A DNA stretch of 64,000 nucleotides. Source: Tubiluchus corallicola (lineage: Eukaryota; Priapulida; Priapulimorpha; Priapulimorphida; Tubiluchidae). The translations under genes were made by a program, and so were the position numbers. Of the stretch, positions 58,847-64,000 are shown one piece after another (the first letter of the stretch is position 1; each line of letters begins with the position of its first letter). The notes below the pieces were generated by a model. It was given only the letters and a program-made list of their open reading frames with translations, had not been told where the DNA came from and ran no database searches. The stretch is taken from positions 312,001-376,000 of the forward strand of contig JAQGDQ010000163.1 in assembly GCA_030141605.1 (NCBI GenBank), written 5' to 3'.

Positions 58847-60516
58847 ATGAACATGGCTTCACTAAGTAGCTTGCTATTGCTGTTAGTTACTCTGCAAGGC
58901 TGGAGTGCAGACACTGAAACGGTAAATTCAAAAATTACATTCCTAAGGACAATAAGATAGAAGCAGTCGAACCAATCGCCACTTTTTTAGATTTGCTTCT
59001 TTTATATAAGTTCACACTGCATAAAGCAACAGTTACTGTAATTATCCTTATTTCTAAAGTAATGTCCATCTATTTCTGAGCTTCTTTTACAATGCAATTT
59101 ATTTTCTAGAATCAGACAGCATGTTGTCCAATCGGTTGGGTATATAACAACGGACGCTGCTACTTGTTTTCCCAAGCACAGACTCATTGGTGGGGAGCTG
59201 TGATAAAGTGCAAAATAGCAGGAGGTGAATTGGCTACAGTTGAAACTGATTCAGAAAATCATTTCATAACAAAGTATCTGGAAACTAATGGCAAGTAATA
59301 TAATTTGTCTTATTAATTAGTTTATCTTTACTATGGATAGGTGTGCTGACTAGTATGAGAATTCAGATCTGTTTAAACTTGAGCAGCATAAACGTTACTT
59401 TTCCTGCTAAGTGCCCACTGCTTGAGGCTCTGACTGATTGTGTGCTGAATAGTATGAGAATTCAGATCTGCCTTGGCCATATGGGTTGATAGCTCAAATA
59501 GCTATGAGTATGTCGCCCATTACCAAAAGGTTCTTGGCTCGAATCCTGGTTGATTCATACTGTTTCAGAGCTTTCTTCCAGCTAAATTTAACTGTTAATA
59601 GAATAATACATGTGACAAAAGTGAAATTTTGTGTAAAAATTTCTATCATTATACTTCTGAAGCAAGTTTTGATGTTGAAAATAAATGCAATGCAATCTCC
59701 CATGTGACACATCACATATTGTAAATTGGTAGAAACACGACAGACTGTTGTCATTTTTAACCACATGATATATTTAGAATTACATTTCTGGGCACAGACA
59801 TTATAAAAAATAAAATATACCAATTCTAAAGTGACATCATTTTTATTAATTCAAGAATGGTTTTCTTTTAATTGAATATGGGCAAATTCGAATACTTATT
59901 TAATCTTCGCCCGGTTTCACAAAGTTATCATTAATCATCGTTACTAAAGCTATGACCACGATGTCTTTAAGTCGTTAACAAAGTCAAAGTTGTTAACAAA
60001 GTCATTAACAAAACCCCCTAGTTTAATAAATGCTGTCTATAGATTAGAATAGCTACACATCTGAATGCACATTTAATGCACCCAGAGATGCTAGCACAGT
60101 TTCAGTATTTTAAGGGAAGGCGTTTGCAGGTAAAACTGCTGCTCCCAAAGGGATCCAGCAAAATGCACTCAAACCCATTTAATTCAATTCATCTCATTTC
60201 CATTTTGTCTAGCTAGACTTTCACATACTCTCTTAATTTAACCACATCATTCTTTTCTAAAGGATGGAACGGTCCCTGGATTGGTGGAACTGACCAACAC
60301 CAAGAAGGTGACTGGAGATGGGTGTCTAACGGTCTACCAGTCATTAGCAACAAGTTAGCTAGCTGGCCTTTTGATAACGGGGGAGTATCCTATGATGATA
60401 GTACATCTAATAATGGTCAGCATTGTACACGATACTGGAAGGAAAGAAATTACATCTGGGATGACGATAGATGTATATATCCTAATGACTATATCTGTGA
60501 AGCTGATGCACAGTAG
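58847..60516 (+). CDS. Secreted C-type lectin-domain protein
   Basis: Three exons: 58847-58921, 59110-59290, 60263-60516, giving 169 aa. Exon 1 is a signal peptide (MNMASLSSLLLLLVTLQGWS). The rest is one C-type lectin-like domain. Visible marks are an early CC pair, GRCYLFS, CKIAGGELATVETDSE, PWIGGTDQHQEGDWRWVSNG, QHCTRYW and WDDDRC...YICE, so the usual disulphide cysteines are present. Ca-binding EPN or QPD is replaced by SWPFDNGG, and the WND motif by WDD, so sugar binding of the classic type is doubtful. Intron 2 fits only as a GC-AG intron (AATG|GCAAGT ... AAAG|GATGG). The nearby GT would break the frame of the conserved WNGPWIGG. Candidate poly(A) signal near 60982. Family role: extracellular recognition or adhesion. 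Flanked by a relic (56095) and a duplicated upstream region (63280), so it belongs to a small tandem family. Confidence 0.85.
59341..59470. repeat. 31-bp direct repeat, 99 bp apart
   Basis: GTGTGCTGAMTAGTATGAGA and the following ATTCAGATCTG occur at 59341-59371 and 59440-59470 with a single mismatch. Both are in intron 2 of the lectin gene, immediately before a SINE. Confidence 0.8.
59482..59705 (+). mobile_element. tRNA-derived SINE in lectin intron 2
   Basis: A box TAGCTCAAATAG at 59490-59501 and B box GGCTCGAATCC at 59536-59546 have tRNA-like spacing and an anticodon-like region between them. The 5' and 3' halves of the acceptor stem do not match well, and about 150 bp of unrelated body follows, ending near AAATAAATGCAATGCAATC. 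Hence a SINE and not a functional tRNA gene. Confidence 0.6.
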
Positions 60517-61680
60517 TGTACCATTACGGCCCCTCCTTGCAACTGTAAAGTATGTTAACAACTATTCTCATAACCACAGTTGATTATGCATCATTCTTGG
60601 TTTTAACGAAATACGTAAAATTTAATGAAATTAAAATTATTTTCTAATGATTAACACTTTTTAGGCACAAAATATGTTATCTCCTTAAACCCATAAAATC
60701 GCTGATAAAGTGCGACACAAGAAACGGGTAAACATTACCAGAATTTGGCAATGATTAACATGATCAAACCAATTTTTTAAATCAGGCAGTAGTCACCAAT
60801 AGCTTAAAATAATTCACGTGACAAATGGATTGGTTACATTAACTATGCACATCAAAGCAGATAACATCACAAAAGCAAGTTTATGATCTTCAAAGAAGAC
60901 TAGTGAAGAAAGTATCTTCTACTAATTCCTCACAAGTATATGTAAGTAATGGTAAAAGTTATGTTTTGCCTGCAAAACTATAATAAACAATAATTGTTGC
61001 ATCGACATCTTCAGTTCAAAGTTTACAGATACTTGTATAGAACACTTGTTTAGCAATAAATTTTGTTTATTGGTGGCATTAAGGAGACGCTCTATTTGCA
61101 AATTTTAGAAAATAATTTAGAATTTCAAAATGATTCTCTTGAGGTCACTGAGTTATTATTTAGTCAGTTTTTAAAGTATTAATGTTCAGTTTTATAGTTA
61201 ATATTGCACTTATATTTTTAGTTCAATTGATTTTTTGTTCTTTTTTTCAATTATTATTTGGACATACTTACAATGGCACAAGAACCAAACACGTTTTCAC
61301 CTATGGTTCTTGCCATTAACTATTTGCATGCTGTCATATCAAATCGTTATTATTAACTGAATATCTTTTCTCATTGTTTCTATATATTGTATATTTGCAT
61401 TTCCAAAGAAATAAACAATTTCAAACAAATAAACTCTTGTGTATAAACCCAGGAAAGCTGTGGACTTACAAGGAACCTAAATAAGCTAATAGCGCTCAAT
61501 GTCGAATGGACTATCCAACCACTTCTAGCTGTACCCAGTATAAGATTCTCTTTAAACTAAGATATATAAAAATTTGGCAAAAATGAGTTCATGTTTAATT
61601 TTTGCTTCTAGTTCATGTTTAATTTCTTATTGTTACAGGGATTTGAAAAAAAACGATTAATTAGCCAAGGCCAGGTTGAG
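60517..61680. other. Lectin 3' flank
   Basis: No further gene. AATAAA hexamers near 60982 and 61054 are candidate poly(A) signals. The stretch at about 61200-61440 ends in AAAGAAATAAACAATTTCAAACAAATAAAC and looks like the A-rich end of a LINE, but no coding remnant supports that. Confidence 0.35.
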
Positions 61681-61689
61681 ACCTTTATG

Positions 61690-62000
61690 GCGTGTTTAGA
61701 CGTAGAGATTTCTCTCGCAACTTGTTGCACAACTTCTCTCTAAGAGTACACTCGCACGTGTGAACGGCTAGGCAACTTCTCTTGCAACTTATTGCAAACT
61801 CTGCGAGAGTTACTGAGAGCTAACTTGCGACTTAAGTTGCGAGAAAAGTTCCTAAGCTGTTCACACATGCGACTTTGTTCTCAGAGAGAAGTTGTGCAAC
61901 AAGTCGCCAGAGAAGATTCCAAGCCGTTCAAACACAAGACTTTACTCTCACTGAGAGTTGGGAAAGAAATTGCAAAAGAAGTCTCTAAGTCTGAGTGTGC
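61690..62000. mobile_element. Foldback/MITE-like element
   Basis: TCTCTCGCAACTTGTTGCAC and the following AACTTCTCTCTAAGAG (61712-61747) have an imperfect inverse at about 61879-61915 (CTCAGAGAGAAGTTGTGCAA ...). Several shorter GCAACTT/AAGTTGC motifs of both orientations fill the interior. The element could fold extensively on itself. True ends and target duplication are not defined. Confidence 0.5.
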
Positions 62001-62458
62001 CATTAGATGTGATGTATGAATTCTCAGAATCCATGCACCTGAGCAGCAGAAACTGCATGCATGTGTACAAATACATGATACAGGAGAATAAATATAACAA
62101 GCTAGAAAACAACAAAAAACATTTTACACGTAAGCTGGATAAAATTAAAAGTAGAGGATATGACAGCAGCCTTTAGCAAGATCTCAGAAGCCATGCATCA
62201 CAGACTTATTAAGTGTGGCAAATGAAAACCATAGATAACATTACGATAAATTTAGGTGAAATTTCATAAGTAATCAGTCAGTAAGTCAGTTAGTCAGCCA
62301 GCCAGTCACTTAGTCATTAGCCCAATGATGTACACTGTACATTGTCTGCGGAAAGGTAATGCAAAATTTCTAGTCTCAGAAGTTGATCTTTCATTGCAAA
62401 TTGGTTTGAAAAAGTGCACCCATAATTTGAATATTGAAACTGAATATTTTATTGAATC

Positions 62459-62890
62459 GCTCAGCCAGTGTATCCTCATGTCACCGAACTCATTCAGCCA
62501 GTGTATCCTCATGTCACCGAACTCATTCAGCCAGTGTATCCTCATGTCACCGAACTCACTCAGCCAGTGTATCCTCATGTCACCGAACTCACTCAGCCAG
62601 TGTATCCTCATGTCACCGAACTCACTCAGCCAGTGTATCCTCATGTCACCGAATGCACTCAGCCAGTGTATCCTCATATCACCGAACTCATTCAGCCAGT
62701 GTATCCTCATGTCACCGAACTCATTCAGCCAGTGTATCCTCATGTCACCGAACTCATTCAGCCAGTGTATCCTCATGTCACCGAACTCATTCAGCCAGTG
62801 TATCCTCATGTCACCGAACTCATTCAGCCAGTGTATCCTCATGTCACCGAACTCACTCAGCCAGTGTATCCTCATGTCACCGAACTCACT
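62459..62890. repeat. Minisatellite, about 13 copies of a 33-bp unit
   Basis: The unit begins CAGCCAGTGTATCCTCATGT and continues CACCGAACTCATT. Copies are nearly identical, with a CATT/CACT variant at one position distinguishing subgroups and single changes such as CGAATGC. Since 33 is divisible by three, all three plus frames and one minus frame stay open throughout (11-residue periods). It lies between two lectin units with no evidence that it is translated. Confidence 0.95.
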
Positions 62891-63004
62891 CACTCACCCA
62901 TCTTCTCTCCCATATGCTCATCCGGGTCATCCCTTTCTCAGTGTCTAAGCTTTCATGCCTTTTCGTGATATGTAAACGTCAATAACATTACACTGAACTT
63001 AAAT

Positions 63005-64000
63005 AAAATTTTATAGGTAATCAGTCAGTAAGTCAGTTTTGTCAATCAGCCAGTCACTCTGTGAGTCTCTGTCATTAATCAGTCAGTCTGCCAGTGATAC
63101 AAAAGTAGTGCCACAAGTCTGCAAAAAAGTGGTGCGAAATGTTTAAAGGGCGAGAAATTGAATTTTTGTTAATTTTTTTTGAAAAAAGAAAGATACATCC
63201 ACAAATAACAATTGACTTCCCACAAGAATATTACAGACACGTGCAATGTATCTGGGCAACTAATGTGGACAATTTCAGCAGAAAGTGATAGTGTGAGAGC
63301 AAGTAGAGAGAAAAACAACCAAGTGCTTATAAGCACTCTGCATACTCCACATTCTAATAAAAAACTTAACATTAACAATTAACAAACATCATTACTCATA
63401 TTAAAAGGAGTCTTTGTATAATAACGTTTACAAATCCTGTCTTTGTTTAGTCAAATTTCATCTATATAAGAATCAGATTGTCAAATGGTCAACATAGAAT
63501 TTAAGTGAGTTCTAAATTAAAACAATGTCATTATTGCAAAACAATGCTGCTCTGATTTCAAACACCAAAGACAGCCGATTAGTTTCAATGCAATGACATT
63601 TATTTTAGCAGTTAAACCTAAAGTGACACAAATTGTGTGAAATAAAAACAAAAAACCTCAAAGTAAGTATTCTAGCTTTTCAAACAATAAAATGTTTTCC
63701 AAGAGTTATATTTTCCCAATGAGTATTCAGTTCAATATTTTTTTATAATGAGCAAAAGAAAGAAATGCCATGACTGACACACAAAAAGTTGCTGTTTAGA
63801 TGTAATTGATATTTGTTTTTTCTTGTGAACCAAAACAAAGATATTTTTAACAATTCCACAGTGTGCTGCACCACACTTCAATAATTTATTTAATACTTCC
63901 TTTTTGATCCTTTATTATTTTCTTACATAGTTTTACTATTTTCTTTATTTTTTCATTTCATAATTCATTGTGACAAATGTTCAAGCATTCACAATGAACG
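63005..64000 (+). repeat. Second copy of the lectin upstream region, reaching a start codon at the edge
   Basis: From about 63280 the sequence parallels 58230-58846 in the same order: AAGTGCTTATA-AGCA, GACTTTGTTTAG, CATTATTG-AAAACA-TGCT, AAAGTGACA-AAA, GAGTATT-A and ACTTCCT-TGATC. It ends CATTCACAATGAACG, matching the TTCACAATGAACA context of the intact lectin start, so a paralogous lectin ATG probably lies at 63994. A (CAGT)n-like array at 63005-63100 precedes it, as one does at 57084 in the first unit. The gene itself is outside the window. Confidence 0.7.

Noticed and set aside
59908-60015. MITE starting CCCGGTTTCACAAAG
   Set aside because: Only one end of a familiar-looking element is visible and no matching inverted end was found, so it is not annotated.
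62459-62890. CRISPR-like regular repeats
   Set aside because: Units are contiguous without unique spacers, and the genome is animal.
62306-62948. Long repetitive reading frames on both strands, possibly a repeat protein
   Set aside because: They are produced by a 33-bp period with no stop. No start context, splice sites or homology distinguish any frame.

Overview
The window is nuclear DNA of an invertebrate animal. Every substantial protein gene except one is split by GT-AG introns of roughly 0.1-1.5 kb, the sequence is AT-rich, and the genes are metazoan types: a p53/p63/p73-family member, TRMT2A, DCAF1, a secreted C-type lectin and GMC oxidoreductases. Dispersed fragments of LINEs, SINEs, Tigger/pogo-like elements and MITEs fit a marine invertebrate genome. 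Nothing in the sequence fixes the phylum.

Layout. About 0.85-2.2 kb (+) holds the last recognisable exons of a p53-family gene. About 5.3-6.5 kb holds a dispersed repeat and a decayed LINE reverse-transcriptase tail. 7.0-8.7 kb (+) is a single-exon gene with eleven C2H2 fingers. 10.2-10.9 kb is a Tigger/pogo-like DNA transposon remnant. 13.7-18.5 kb (-) is a complete six-exon TRMT2A (587 aa). 21.05-54.96 kb (-) is DCAF1, assembled here as 22 consecutive exons encoding 1184 aa. Its N-terminal exons were not found in the window.

The most striking arrangement is one DCAF1 intron of about 15.6 kb (22658-38220). It contains two complete paralogous GMC-family flavoprotein genes of 11 exons each (590 and 591 aa) on the opposite strand. 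They are tandem duplicates with identical intron phases. The upstream copy has a non-canonical first splice donor and a tandemly duplicated last splice acceptor. A perfect 38-bp inverted repeat lies just upstream of the pair.

The right end (56-64 kb, +) is a C-type lectin locus grown by duplication: an exon relic, one intact three-exon secreted lectin, and a second copy of its upstream region that reaches an ATG at the window edge. A 13-copy, 33-bp minisatellite separates the last two.

Roles. The housekeeping genes act in tRNA uridine-54 methylation (TRMT2A) and as a CRL4 ubiquitin-ligase substrate receptor (DCAF1). The p53-like and zinc-finger genes are DNA-binding regulators. The GMC and lectin genes are the locally duplicating, lineage-specific part. 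Exon joins were derived by hand from splice motifs, phase continuity and remembered family sequence, and no database search was possible.
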